Shown here in pieces: positions 6,918 to 14,206 of a stretch of DNA of 19,533 nucleotides. Each line of letters starts with the position of its first letter. Position 1 is the stretch's first letter. Location of the stretch: contig CAZSMJ010000031.1 of assembly GCA_964608055.1 (NCBI GenBank), positions 1 to 19,533 on the forward strand. Direction: 5' to 3'. Under the pieces are notes generated by a model. The model was not told where the DNA came from. It searched no databases and saw nothing but the letters and a program-made list of their open reading frames with translations. A program made the position numbers and the translations under genes. This DNA is from JALYNX01 sp964608055. Lineage in GTDB: Bacteria; Actinomycetota; Acidimicrobiia; Spongiisociales; ZC4RG35.

Positions 6918-6935
6918 TTGTGAAAAAGATCACAA
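6918..6935. promoter_or_regulatory. CRP/FNR-family operator upstream of whiB
   Basis: TTGTGA-N6-TCACAA is a perfect 18-bp dyad that contains the CRP consensus TGTGA-N6-TCACA without mismatch. Its centre is about 24 bases before the whiB GTG. Downstream of the candidate -10 TAATAT (6901-6906) it would lie at about +6 to +23, a position expected for repression; for the divergent GDPD gene it would overlap a -35 region. Mycobacterium tuberculosis whiB1 is a known target of the cAMP receptor protein, which makes this site more credible. Confidence 0.65.
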
Positions 6936-6950
6936 ATTAAGGAAAAGTTC

Positions 6951-7223
6951 GTGCTCACAACTATCACCACCGACTGGCGGGACCTGGCAGCTTGCCGGGA
7001 TTCGGAGCCGAGCCTGTTCTTCCCCATCGGCACCACCGGTCCGGCGGTCGAACAGATCGACGCCGCCATCGCCATCTGCTCAACCTGCGCCGTCCAAGAG
7101 GACTGCCTCCAGTACGCCCTCGAAACCAATCAGGAGTCGGGCGTCTGGGGCGGCTACGCCGAGGACGATCGTCGTCGTTTGCGCAAGCGCTGGCTCGCCG
7201 AGCGCCGCCGCCGCGCCGTCTAA
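6951..7223 (+). CDS. whiB: WhiB-family iron-sulfur regulator, WhiB1-like
   Basis: Small (90 aa) 4Fe-4S transcription regulator of the actinobacteria-specific Wbl family. The four cluster cysteines are C15, C43, C46 and C52 (C-X27-C-X2-C-X5-C). The sigma-interacting turn GVWGG is at about 64-68, and a basic tail (RRRLRKRWLAERRRR) for DNA contact ends the protein. The block DWRDLAACRDSEPSLFFPIG plus TGPAVEQI is close to M. tuberculosis WhiB1, which is essential and senses nitric oxide. The GTG start is preceded by AAGGAAA with about 6 bases spacing. A perfect CRP-like dyad lies just upstream, parallel to the known CRP control of whiB1. It converges with DUF3107, 10 bases apart. Confidence 0.95.
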   Translation: MLTTITTDWRDLAACRDSEPSLFFPIGTTGPAVEQIDAAIAICSTCAVQEDCLQYALETNQESGVWGGYAEDDRRRLRKRWLAERRRRAV

Positions 7224-7233
7224 CAGCTCTCGC

Positions 7234-7461
7234 TCAGACCGCAGGGGCGAAACCGACCGCCGGCCCACCCTCGGTGTCCTCGATCTCGACGAAGGCGACC
7301 TGGCGGGTGGGGATGCCCACAGTTCTTCCCCTGCTGTCTGTGAACCAGGCCAGCTCACTGGCGGCAACAGCGCGTTCTAACTCTGTTTTGAATGATGGAA
7401 CGTCATCGATCTCGATCTCTACGAGCTTGTCGGTGTCGGCAATCCCAATTCGGACCCTCAT
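7234..7461 (-). CDS. DUF3107 family protein
   Basis: A 75-aa actinobacterial conserved protein of unknown function. It opens MRVRIGIADTDKLVEIEID and ends with GRTVGIPTRQVAFVEIED, the two conserved blocks of DUF3107. The start is the ATG at 7461-7459, with AGGAG 5 bases before it; the longer reading to 7518 adds 19 residues without family similarity. No signal peptide or membrane segment. It is divergent from the LysM gene (74-base gap) and convergent with whiB. Confidence 0.88.
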   Translation of the reverse strand: MRVRIGIADTDKLVEIEIDDVPSFKTELERAVAASELAWFTDSRGRTVGIPTRQVAFVEIEDTEGGPAVGFAPAV

Positions 7462-7523
7462 CACGGCTCCTGGCCTGTCGGTCGGCCCATCGTAACCCTC
7501 TTCCAGAGCCCGACTCACCGCCT

Positions 7524-7529
7524 TAGGTT
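7524..7529 (+). promoter_or_regulatory. -10 element of a leaderless lysM-gene promoter (putative)
   Basis: TAGGTT ends 6 bases before the GTG start of the LysM protein gene, which has no Shine-Dalgarno. Confidence 0.4.
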
Positions 7530-7535
7530 CGACAT

Positions 7536-7871
7536 GTGAGCTTCGTTGCCCGCCGGGTCGTGGTGGTGTCGATCGCAGTGCTCGGCTTCACTTTCGGCCC
7601 GGTAGCCCTGGCACAACAGGCCCCGCCCCGCGACTACCTGCCGATTGCCTTGGAGGCCAGCGGGCCGGCGACCGTGGTGGTGGAGCAGGGAGACCATCTC
7701 TGGAGTATCTCGGCCGATCAACTCGAGGCACGGTTGGCGCATCCTCCGAGTGCCGCCGAGATCACACCGTTCTGGCGCGAGGTGATCGAGAAGAATCGAA
7801 ACCAGCTCCGCTCCGGTGACCCCGATCTCATCTACCCAGGGGAGACGGTGGTGCTACCCGACTCCGGCTAA
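7536..7871 (+). CDS. Secreted LysM-domain protein
   Basis: A 111-aa protein with a Sec signal peptide: basic start (FVARR), hydrophobic stretch 8-22 and a probable cut after VALA at residue 26. A single LysM peptidoglycan-binding domain covers about residues 47-108, from VVEQGDHLWSIS to EVIEKNRNQLRSGDPDLIYPGETVVLP. The domain is longer than the usual 44-50 residues because 15 or so extra residues (ADQLEARLAHPPSAAE) separate the first strand-helix from the second helix. No catalytic domain is attached, so it may be a small wall-binding or scaffolding protein. The start is GTG at 7536; an ATG two bases earlier runs at once into a stop. It converges with the sugar-dehydrogenase-like gene, with stop codons sharing CTAA. 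Confidence 0.85.
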   Translation: MSFVARRVVVVSIAVLGFTFGPVALAQQAPPRDYLPIALEASGPATVVVEQGDHLWSISADQLEARLAHPPSAAEITPFWREVIEKNRNQLRSGDPDLIYPGETVVLPDSG

Positions 7872-9208
7872 CGGACCGCGGAGAACTTGGCGACCACACC
7901 GTCGTATGTGACGAGATAGAGCTCCCCGTCGCCGCCGATCCCGAAGCTGTTGACCTGCCCGATAGTGCCGAGATCCTCGGTCCAATCCCGCTCCTCAGTC
8001 ACCTGACCGTTCACATACTTGAACGACCGGATCCATTGGTTGCACCAGTCGCTGTAGAAGTATGTCCCGACGAGCTCGGGAATCTCCTGGCCCCGATAGA
8101 CCGCACCGCCGGTCACAGAACACCCCTCCTCATGGCTGTAGGTGATCACCGGTGACGTGTAGTCGGCAGGGTCGCAGTCCTGTTTGTGGAAGCAGCGGGT
8201 TCCCTCCATGTCCGACCAACCGAGGTTGAACCCGCCTTCGTCGATGGGGAGTACATCGATCTCCTCCTCGTCGCCGTGGCCGACGTCAGCGATGTAGATG
8301 AGCCGGTCGACCGGATCGATCGAGAAACGCCACGGATTGCGCAAGCCATAGGCCCAGACCTCGGGTGCCCCGCCACCGTCCACGAACGGATTCCCCGGAG
8401 GAATCCCATAAGGGTCTCCGGAGTCGACATCGATGCGGTGCACCTTGCCGAAGAAGGTGTTCGGGTCCTGGGCCTGGGCGCGGGAGTCGGCCCCGTCCCC
8501 CATCGAAATCCAGAGCAAACCATCAGGGTCGAAGCCCAACTGGCCCGCGTAATGCCTGATGTCCGTGGCGTCCGGCGGTTGCTCCAACTCGATCAGAACC
8601 CGCTCCGAGTCGGCATTGGCCCGGCTCGGGTCGGTGGTGGAGACAGCGAACTCCGAGAGCTGGCGTCGCCCCTCTTTGTCTGTGTAGTAGACGAAGAATC
8701 GACCGTTGTTGGCGTAGTCGGGATGGAAAGCCAGCCCGAGCAGCCCCTGCTCGATCCCACCAGCCAGCACCCGGTCGGTGATGTCGAGAAAAGCCGGGTC
8801 GAGCATCTCACGGTTGGCGTCGAGGATTCGGATCACCCCGACCCTCTGGGCAACGAAGAGGCGGACGTCACCGGCGGGAGCGGTGACCACGGTGGGTTGG
8901 TTGAACCCCTCGAACACCGTCTCAAGAGTGACCCCTTGCAGCGGCCCCAAATCGCTGGTCGAACCCGTGGAGGGGCCAGTCGACGATGTTGAGCCGCCGG
9001 AGGTGGTCGTGGTGCTTCCAGACCCGTCAGAGGGCTGGGTGGTGGTGGACCCGCCGGCGACCGGGATGGTGGAGCCTGTGTCCCCGTCGCCCGTGCCCAG
9101 AACGCGAAATACCACGAACCCCACCGCGAAGACCACAGCCAGGCCGATGATCAATGCCCGCAATCGCGCTTGAGCAGGACCCTGTAGTTCTCGGTGTCGC
9201 GCGCTCAC
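7868..9208 (-). CDS. PQQ-dependent sugar dehydrogenase-like beta-propeller protein, membrane-anchored
   Basis: A 446-aa protein with a short basic N-terminus, one membrane helix (about 18-38), a Ser/Thr/Gly-rich linker (about 45-88) and an exported six-bladed propeller of the soluble glucose dehydrogenase / HHIP-like family. Recognisable blocks are EQGLLGLAFHPDY, HYAGQLGFDPDGLLWISMGDG, GKVHRIDVD, VWAYGLRNPWRFSID, YIADVGHGDEEEIDVL and YFYSDWCNQWI. The Arg-Asn of GLRNPWR matches a PQQ-contact pair in glucose dehydrogenase B, but I cannot confirm the full PQQ site, so substrate and cofactor are open. Extra cysteines (RCFHKQDCD, EEGCS) suggest extracellular disulfides. The start is GTG at 9208; there is no Shine-Dalgarno and TACACT lies 9 bases upstream. 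It ends in convergent overlap with the LysM gene. Confidence 0.88.
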   Translation of the reverse strand: MSARHRELQGPAQARLRALIIGLAVVFAVGFVVFRVLGTGDGDTGSTIPVAGGSTTTQPSDGSGSTTTTSGGSTSSTGPSTGSTSDLGPLQGVTLETVFEGFNQPTVVTAPAGDVRLFVAQRVGVIRILDANREMLDPAFLDITDRVLAGGIEQGLLGLAFHPDYANNGRFFVYYTDKEGRRQLSEFAVSTTDPSRANADSERVLIELEQPPDATDIRHYAGQLGFDPDGLLWISMGDGADSRAQAQDPNTFFGKVHRIDVDSGDPYGIPPGNPFVDGGGAPEVWAYGLRNPWRFSIDPVDRLIYIADVGHGDEEEIDVLPIDEGGFNLGWSDMEGTRCFHKQDCDPADYTSPVITYSHEEGCSVTGGAVYRGQEIPELVGTYFYSDWCNQWIRSFKYVNGQVTEERDWTEDLGTIGQVNSFGIGGDGELYLVTYDGVVAKFSAVR

Positions 9209-9217
9209 GGAATTGCG

Positions 9218-9223
9218 AGTGTA
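9218..9223 (-). promoter_or_regulatory. -10 element for the sugar-dehydrogenase-like gene (putative)
   Basis: TACACT on the minus strand ends 9 bases before the GTG, implying a leader of only a few bases. Confidence 0.35.
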
Positions 9224-9250
9224 GAAACCGCTACCCGGTTCCAGGCCGAA

Positions 9251-10222
9251 CTAGGCGTTCTCGCCGAGAAATATCTCCGAGACCGAGCTGTCCATGAAGA
9301 TCGCCTGCAGCGTCTCGGCCAGGATCGGTGCGATCGAGAGCACCTGGATCACGTCGAGCGATTCGGCGTCGGGGATCACGGGGAGGGTGTTAGTGACGAT
9401 CACCTCGTCGATGGGGGCGTTCTTGATCCGGTCGATGGCCGGCTCGGAGAAAATGGCGTGGGTGGCGGCAACCCGGACGCTGATCGCCCCCTGGGCTCGG
9501 ACCATCTCGGCGGCGTTGCACACGGTCCCGGCGGTGTCGATCATGTCGTCGACGATCACCACATGGCGGTCCTGGACGCTTCCCGCCATCTCGAGGGCCG
9601 CTGACGTGTTGTGCGCCACCGCGTCGCGTCGTTTGTAGACGAAGGCGACCGAGGCATCGAGAAAACGCGCATATCGCTCGGCCCGTTTCACACCGCCGGC
9701 ATCCGGAGAAACCACGGTGGTCGGGCCATCTATCCGCTCGGTCAGGTAGTCGGTGATGATCGGCAAGGCGGTCAGGTGGTCAAAAGGCTTGTGGATGAAG
9801 CCCTGAAGCTGGCCGGTGTGGAGGTCAACCGAAACGAGGCGGTCGGCGCCGGCCGTCATGAACAGGTCACCGACCAGGCGGGCCGTGATCGGTTCGCGAG
9901 GCAGGACTTTCTTGTCTTGACGGGAGTAGCCGAAGAAGGGCATCACCGCGGTTATGCGCCGCGCCGAGGCCCGGTTGAGGGCGTCGATGGTGATCAGCTG
10001 CTCCATGATGTTGTCGTTCATGGGCTCGCAATGGCTCTGCATCACGAAACAATCAGCGCCGCGAACACTCTCGTTGGGTCGAACGTAGAGCTCACCGTTG
10101 GCGAACCGGGACCGCTCCAAGGCCCCGAGGGAGACACCCATGACCTCAGCAACCTCTTCGGCTAATGGAAGGTTCGCCCCTCCACTGAAGAGCATCATCC
10201 GCTTCCGGGAGACGATGTCCAA
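9251..10222 (-). CDS. prs: Ribose-phosphate pyrophosphokinase
   Basis: Makes PRPP from ribose 5-phosphate and ATP, feeding purine, pyrimidine, histidine and NAD synthesis. Landmarks are FANGELYVRPNESVRG, the FGYSRQDKK flexible loop, VDLHTGQLQGF, VVSPDAGGVKRAERYA, and the PRPP-binding loop VVIVDDMIDTAGT. With the TTG at 10222-10220 the protein is 323 aa, a normal size. I chose that TTG because GGAGGG lies 5 bases before it; the ATG-ATG pair at 10198-10193 is an alternative. Upstream in-frame codons to 10318 lie inside glmU and are not conserved. It follows glmU by one base, the conserved glmU-prs pair, so the two are surely co-transcribed and probably translationally coupled. Confidence 0.95.
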   Translation of the reverse strand: MDIVSRKRMMLFSGGANLPLAEEVAEVMGVSLGALERSRFANGELYVRPNESVRGADCFVMQSHCEPMNDNIMEQLITIDALNRASARRITAVMPFFGYSRQDKKVLPREPITARLVGDLFMTAGADRLVSVDLHTGQLQGFIHKPFDHLTALPIITDYLTERIDGPTTVVSPDAGGVKRAERYARFLDASVAFVYKRRDAVAHNTSAALEMAGSVQDRHVVIVDDMIDTAGTVCNAAEMVRAQGAISVRVAATHAIFSEPAIDRIKNAPIDEVIVTNTLPVIPDAESLDVIQVLSIAPILAETLQAIFMDSSVSEIFLGENA

Positions 10223-10223
10223 C

Positions 10224-11615
10224 TCAGCCCTCCGACTTCTTGGCTGCCTTCTTTTGGGCGCGACGGCGAGCGTAGCCGGGTATCTGCCGCTGCTCGGTGC
10301 GCTCGATCGCGAGCGCACCCTCGGCTACGTCTTCGGTGATGACCGACCCCGCACCGATCACCGCCCCGTTCCCGATCGTCAACGGGGCCACCAGCATCGT
10401 GTCCGATCCGACGAAGACATCCTCACCGATCTCGGTGCGGTGCTTCTCAAACCCGTCGTAGTTGCAGGTGATGGTGCCGGCGCCGATATTGGTGCGGGCC
10501 CCCACTGAGGCATCCCCGAGATAGGTGAGATGGGGCGCCTTTGCCTTCTCACCCAGCGTGGTGTTCTTGGTTTCCACGAAGGTCCCCACCTTTGATCCCC
10601 TTTCGAGGACACTGCCCGGGCGAAGCGAGGCGTAAGGCCCCACCTCGCATTCCTCGCCGACCACCGCGCCGCGGAGCACCGCGTACCACACTGTCGAGTC
10701 GGCTCCGATCGAAGAGTCAACGGCGAAGACGTCCGGTCCCACTTGAGCCCCGGCGCCTACGGTGGTCGACCCTTCGAGATGGACTCCGGGATAGATCCGG
10801 GCACCAGGTTCCACCACCACCGTGTCGTCGACATAGGTGCGCTCGGGGTCGAGCATCCAGACGCCTGACTCCATCAGCTTTTGATTGGTACGGGCCTGAA
10901 GGAGCCGTCTCGCCTCGGCCAGTTGATCTTGGGAATTGATTCCGACCACCTCCTCTGGGATGGCTCTCACGGGCTCGATGCGCTCGCCACGATCCGCAAG
11001 GATCCCGATCACGTCGGTCAGGTAGTACTCACCCTGTGCATTCTCGTTCGAGATCTCGCCAACGGCTTCGACCAGGTCACCGGCACGAAACGAGTAGACG
11101 CCTGCGTTGATATCTCGAATCGCCCGCTGTTGCGGGTTGGTGTCACGCTCCTCAACAATGGATGTCACCATGCCGGCGGCATCGGTGATCACCCTCCCGT
11201 AACCGGTGGGGTCCGCGAACTCGACCACAACGAGCCGGGCGGCGGTGCCGTCTTCGCGTTGCGCCAGATCGGCCACCAGCTCCGCAGTGAGGAGCGGCAG
11301 GTCCCCGTAGAGGACAACCACGGTGTCATCGGGGTCGATATCCCCGATTGCAGACAGACCGACCTGCGTGGCGTGACCGGTCCCCAACTGATCCTCCTGG
11401 ACCGCAGAGCGCACATGATCAGGGAGAAGACGCTCGACCTCGTCCGCCTGATGGCCCACCACGACCACAGTCGTCGCCGGGTCGAGGGGGGAGACTGTCT
11501 TCAACACCCAGCCCACCAGGGGGCGTCCCGCGGCCATGTGGGCCACCTTGGGCAGGTCCGACATCATGCGCTTCCCCTGCCCGGCGGCGAGGACGATCAC
11601 GTGAAGAGACAACAA
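10224..11615 (-). CDS. glmU: Bifunctional UDP-GlcNAc pyrophosphorylase / glucosamine-1-phosphate acetyltransferase
   Basis: Catalyses the last two steps to UDP-GlcNAc for peptidoglycan. The N-terminal nucleotidyltransferase shows LAAGQGKRM (9-17), QLGTGHATQVGL and VVLYGDLPLL. The C-terminal left-handed beta-helix acetyltransferase has hexapeptide repeats and the active-site block LTYLGDASVGARTNIGAGTI followed by CNYDG. At 463 aa it is full length. The start is one of two adjacent TTG codons (11615 or 11612); GAGAGG lies 3 or 6 bases before, so the second is slightly better spaced, and a GTG at 11600 is too close to the conserved start. No ATG is available. It sits 20 bases after the tRNA-Gln and one base before prs, all on the same strand. 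Confidence 0.96.
   Translation of the reverse strand: MLSLHVIVLAAGQGKRMMSDLPKVAHMAAGRPLVGWVLKTVSPLDPATTVVVVGHQADEVERLLPDHVRSAVQEDQLGTGHATQVGLSAIGDIDPDDTVVVLYGDLPLLTAELVADLAQREDGTAARLVVVEFADPTGYGRVITDAAGMVTSIVEERDTNPQQRAIRDINAGVYSFRAGDLVEAVGEISNENAQGEYYLTDVIGILADRGERIEPVRAIPEEVVGINSQDQLAEARRLLQARTNQKLMESGVWMLDPERTYVDDTVVVEPGARIYPGVHLEGSTTVGAGAQVGPDVFAVDSSIGADSTVWYAVLRGAVVGEECEVGPYASLRPGSVLERGSKVGTFVETKNTTLGEKAKAPHLTYLGDASVGARTNIGAGTITCNYDGFEKHRTEIGEDVFVGSDTMLVAPLTIGNGAVIGAGSVITEDVAEGALAIERTEQRQIPGYARRRAQKKAAKKSEG
10228..10233 (-). promoter_or_regulatory. Shine-Dalgarno that decides the prs start
   Basis: GGAGGG, inside the last codons of glmU, lies 5 bases before the TTG at 10222. This spacing favours TTG over the downstream ATGs as the prs start. 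Confidence 0.6.
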
Positions 11616-11635
11616 CTACCTCTCGCTTGGAGACG

Positions 11636-11707
11636 CTGGGGGGGCAGGACTCGAACCCGCTCTTACAGGACCAAAACCTGCCGTGCTACCGGTTACACCA
11701 CCCCCCA
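11636..11707 (-). tRNA. tRNA-Gln (anticodon TTG)
   Basis: A 72-nt cloverleaf on the minus strand. Acceptor TGGGGGG/CCCCCCA is followed by discriminator G; the D-arm is GTGT-AACCGGTA-GCAC. The anticodon stem GCAGG/CCTGT encloses the loop TTTTGGT, so the anticodon is TTG (reads CAA/CAG). The T-arm is GCGGG-TTCGAGT-CCTGC. CCA is not encoded. It lies 20 bases upstream of glmU on the same strand, so glmU may be made from the processed tRNA transcript. Confidence 0.96.
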
Positions 11708-11763
11708 TCAGGGAGGGTTGAGGTTACCCAGGGGAGAACGGGTATCAATGACGGGGAGGCAAT

Positions 11764-11782
11764 ACGCCAATACGTTTGGCGT
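11764..11782. repeat. Short hairpin and 7-bp tandem repeat after ispE
   Basis: ACGCCAA (11764-11770) pairs with TTGGCGT (11776-11782) across a 5-base loop, and CGTTTGG occurs twice in tandem at 11773-11786. The site is 11 bases past the ispE stop and could mark the end of the tatD-rsmA-ispE transcript, but no T-run follows. The rest of 11708-11793 shows nothing else. Confidence 0.3.
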
Positions 11783-11793
11783 TTGGCGTCTCT

Positions 11794-12639
11794 TCATTCT
11801 TCGACTCGGGCCACCCCATGACTTCTTAGATCGGCGCCGAAAGCCACCCGGGTCCGAGCCCGCACCGTGCGCGCTGCGTCATCGGCCTCGCCCTGGTCCA
11901 AGAAAAGACCGAAGCAACCCGATCCAGAACCGGTCATCAAGACCGTCGTACCCCAGACGGAGCGAAGATCGGCCATGAAATCGCCCAACGCCGGCTCCAG
12001 ACTCATCGCAGCCGGGGTCAAGTCGTTTCGGATCGGCATGCCACCCCTCAGAGGTGGAGGCAAAGACCTGGAACTCGACGTCTCACCGAAGGGCCCCTCC
12101 ATCTGATCCCATCTCTGATAGACCTCCACGGTGGATAGCGAGAAATCCGGTACCGCCACCGCAACCGCCAGCTCACCGAGGTCGGGCTGAGACTCGATCA
12201 CCTCGCCATGACCCGACATCAGGATCGTGCCGCCGACCAGGAACAGAGGCACATCGGCTCCGAGGGTGGAGGCAACCTCGGCGATTTCGGCATCGGTAAC
12301 GGTGGCAAAGGAGAGCGCCGCCAGCAGTGTCGCCGCGGCGTCGGAGCTGCCACCACCGAGACCGGCCCCAATCGGGATCCGCTTTCGCAGATTGATGCTC
12401 AGCTTGGGGACTGGCTTCAGGAGCCGGGCGGCGTCGAGCGCCCTTCGCACCAGGTTGTCATCGGGATCGAGCTCGGCCCCGTCCACCTTGAGTTCGTCGT
12501 CGTCCCCTTCTTCGACGTCCAACCGATCACACCATTCGATGGTCTGAACCAGAGACTTGATGGGGTGATAGCCGTCGGACTTCGGTGGCTCGACATGGAG
12601 AGACAAGTTGACCTTGGCGGGAGCCTCGAAGACGCTCAT
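11794..12639 (-). CDS. ispE: 4-diphosphocytidyl-2-C-methyl-D-erythritol kinase
   Basis: ATP-dependent kinase of the non-mevalonate (MEP) pathway to isoprenoid precursors. GHMP-kinase fold: APAKVNLSLHV at 6-16 carries the catalytic-site lysine, PIGAGLGGGSSDAAA at 89-103 is the ATP-binding loop, LGADVPLFLVGG holds the conserved aspartate, and MTGSGSGCFGLF is the C-terminal glycine motif. 281 aa, normal for the family. The ATG overlaps the rsmA stop by 4 bases (ATGA), so it is the last gene of tatD-rsmA-ispE; the rsmA-ispE link is conserved across actinobacteria. Confidence 0.95.
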   Translation of the reverse strand: MSVFEAPAKVNLSLHVEPPKSDGYHPIKSLVQTIEWCDRLDVEEGDDDELKVDGAELDPDDNLVRRALDAARLLKPVPKLSINLRKRIPIGAGLGGGSSDAAATLLAALSFATVTDAEIAEVASTLGADVPLFLVGGTILMSGHGEVIESQPDLGELAVAVAVPDFSLSTVEVYQRWDQMEGPFGETSSSRSLPPPLRGGMPIRNDLTPAAMSLEPALGDFMADLRSVWGTTVLMTGSGSGCFGLFLDQGEADDAARTVRARTRVAFGADLRSHGVARVEE

Positions 12640-13439
12640 ACCAGCGCCAGTCTCAAGAAGTCTGCAGGGCTCAGGTCTTCGGCCCGGGATGTCGGATCGA
12701 GCCCGGCGGCTCGAACGGTGGCGACAGGATCCTCGAGGACCCCAGCCAGAGATCGTCTCAACATCTTGCGGCGCTTATTGAAGCCGGCGGCCGCGAGCTC
12801 GATGGCCCGTGTCGCCCCGGGCGGTGTGGGGACCCGATCCATGATCACCACCGCTGACTCGACTGACGGCGCCGGGTAGAACACCTGGGGCGGCACTCGA
12901 AACGCAATCCGGGCCGGTGCATGGATGCCGGCGACCACGGAAGGCAGCCCGTAGGCCTTGGATCCGGGCGAGGCCGCAAACCGCTCTGCCACTTCTCGCT
13001 GCACCATGACCACGAACCGAACGATGTCTGGCAGGGTCCTCAGGGCATCGAGGACAACCGGTGTTCCCACGTTGTAGGGCAGATTGGCCACCATCGTCCA
13101 TGGGCCGGCAGGAAGGGCCGCCCCGAGGTCGACTCTCATGATGTCCTCGAAGCGAAGCTCCACATCGAGCCCCGCGGTCACCTCCTCGAGAACTGGTGCA
13201 AGACCCGCATCGACCTCGTAAGCCACGACTTTGGCTCCGGCGGCAGCAAGAGCCCTGGTTAGGGTCCCGGTCCCTGCTCCGACCTCCACGACCCGATCAC
13301 CCGGCCCGATCCCAGCAACCGCGACGATCTTTCGAGTGATGTTGGCGTCGGCCAGAAAGTTTTGCCCGAGCTGGTGGATTGGCGACAGCCCATGTCTCTC
13401 GAGGAGCTCGGCGATCTCGGTCCTCGTCTGCGGGGTCAT
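12636..13439 (-). CDS. rsmA: 16S rRNA dimethyladenosine transferase (KsgA)
   Basis: Dimethylates the two adjacent adenosines in the 3'-terminal hairpin of 16S rRNA during small-subunit assembly. Motifs: LGQNFLAD (24-31), SAM-binding VEVGAGTGTLT (51-61), catalytic NLPYNVGTP (119-127), and FNKRRKMLRRSL in the C-terminal helical part. I chose the ATG at 13439-13437 (267 aa), which overlaps the tatD stop as ATGA and places LGQNFL at the usual distance from the N-terminus; upstream in-frame codons to 13541 lie within tatD and are not family-like. In many actinobacteria an rpf gene separates tatD from rsmA; here they abut directly. Confidence 0.96.
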   Translation of the reverse strand: MTPQTRTEIAELLERHGLSPIHQLGQNFLADANITRKIVAVAGIGPGDRVVEVGAGTGTLTRALAAAGAKVVAYEVDAGLAPVLEEVTAGLDVELRFEDIMRVDLGAALPAGPWTMVANLPYNVGTPVVLDALRTLPDIVRFVVMVQREVAERFAASPGSKAYGLPSVVAGIHAPARIAFRVPPQVFYPAPSVESAVVIMDRVPTPPGATRAIELAAAGFNKRRKMLRRSLAGVLEDPVATVRAAGLDPTSRAEDLSPADFLRLALV

Positions 13440-14182
13440 GTCCTGAACACCCGCGTGGCATTGACCGAAGTCACCGCCGCAGCCTCGTCGACAGTCATTC
13501 CCCAGACCCCGGCCAGGGCCGCGCCCACCAGGGCTACCCATGCCGGCTCGTTGGGCTCCCCACGATGCGGAGGCGGGGCGAGATAGGGAGTGTCAGTCTC
13601 CACCATGGCGCGCTCTGGAGGAACCTCAGCCGCACCCAGACGAACCGTGTCCCCGGTTAGGAACGCCACCGGGCCGGCGAAGGAGAACATGACGCCGAGG
13701 GTCAAGAATCGCTTGGTCCAACGTGGTCCCCCCGTCCAGCAGTGCAGGACCGAGCGGGGACCGATTCCGGTCTCCTCGATGATCTCGAAGACCTCCGCGA
13801 AGGCATCCCGACAATGAACGATGATCGGCTTGCCGAGTTCCGCGGCAAGAGCGATCTGCTGGCGAAAGGCTGTGATCTGGTCCTCCCGTGAAGCGAGGTT
13901 GCGATAGAAGTCGAGACCGGTTTCGCCGATGGCCGACGCCTCCGATGCCAGCCCGACTATGCCTTCACCCTGCTCGGGCCACAGTTCTGCGTCGTGGGGA
14001 TGGAGACCAGAGGTTGCCAGAACCCGGCCGGGGAACCTCAGCGCGAGATCCCGCGCAGCTTTGGAGCTTTCCAGATCGACCCCGGGCGCCACCACCCAAT
14101 CGACGTCTTCGGCACGCGCCAGAAGCTGAGCAGGGTCGCGCCCGTCCAACTGCAAATGACAGTGCGTGTCCACCCATCCCAT
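13436..14182 (-). CDS. tatD: TatD-family metal-dependent hydrolase (DNase)
   Basis: A 248-aa TIM-barrel metallohydrolase of the TatD family, which acts as a 3'-5' DNA exonuclease or D-aminoacyl-tRNA-related hydrolase depending on the member. Metal ligands are visible as H7 and H9 (DTHCHL), E87 (IGETGLDFYR), H123 (IVHCRD), H147 (VLHCW) and D197 (VETDTPYLAPPPHRG). Full length. The ATG start has no Shine-Dalgarno, but TACCGT lies 8 bases upstream. First gene of the tatD-rsmA-ispE operon and divergent from the AbrB-type gene. Confidence 0.95.
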   Translation of the reverse strand: MGWVDTHCHLQLDGRDPAQLLARAEDVDWVVAPGVDLESSKAARDLALRFPGRVLATSGLHPHDAELWPEQGEGIVGLASEASAIGETGLDFYRNLASREDQITAFRQQIALAAELGKPIIVHCRDAFAEVFEIIEETGIGPRSVLHCWTGGPRWTKRFLTLGVMFSFAGPVAFLTGDTVRLGAAEVPPERAMVETDTPYLAPPPHRGEPNEPAWVALVGAALAGVWGMTVDEAAAVTSVNATRVFRT

Positions 14183-14190
14183 GTGCGAAG

Positions 14191-14196
14191 ACGGTA
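14191..14196 (-). promoter_or_regulatory. -10 element of a leaderless tatD promoter (putative)
   Basis: TACCGT on the minus strand ends 8 bases before the tatD ATG; no Shine-Dalgarno is seen. Confidence 0.4.
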
Positions 14197-14206
14197 CCCG
14201 CCACCG

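Noticed and set aside
7868..9208. Ser/Thr-rich linker repeats in the sugar-dehydrogenase-like gene as a DNA repeat array
   Set aside because: The GGT/GGTGG-type runs simply encode a low-complexity Thr/Ser/Gly linker between membrane helix and propeller.
11764..11782. Hairpin after ispE as an intrinsic terminator
   Set aside because: The stem is only 7 bp and no T-run follows in either direction, so I list it only as a short repeat.
10881..11978. Plus-strand open frame (365 codons) across glmU, tRNA-Gln and ispE
   Set aside because: It crosses a tRNA and two well-identified genes and has no similarity to known proteins.
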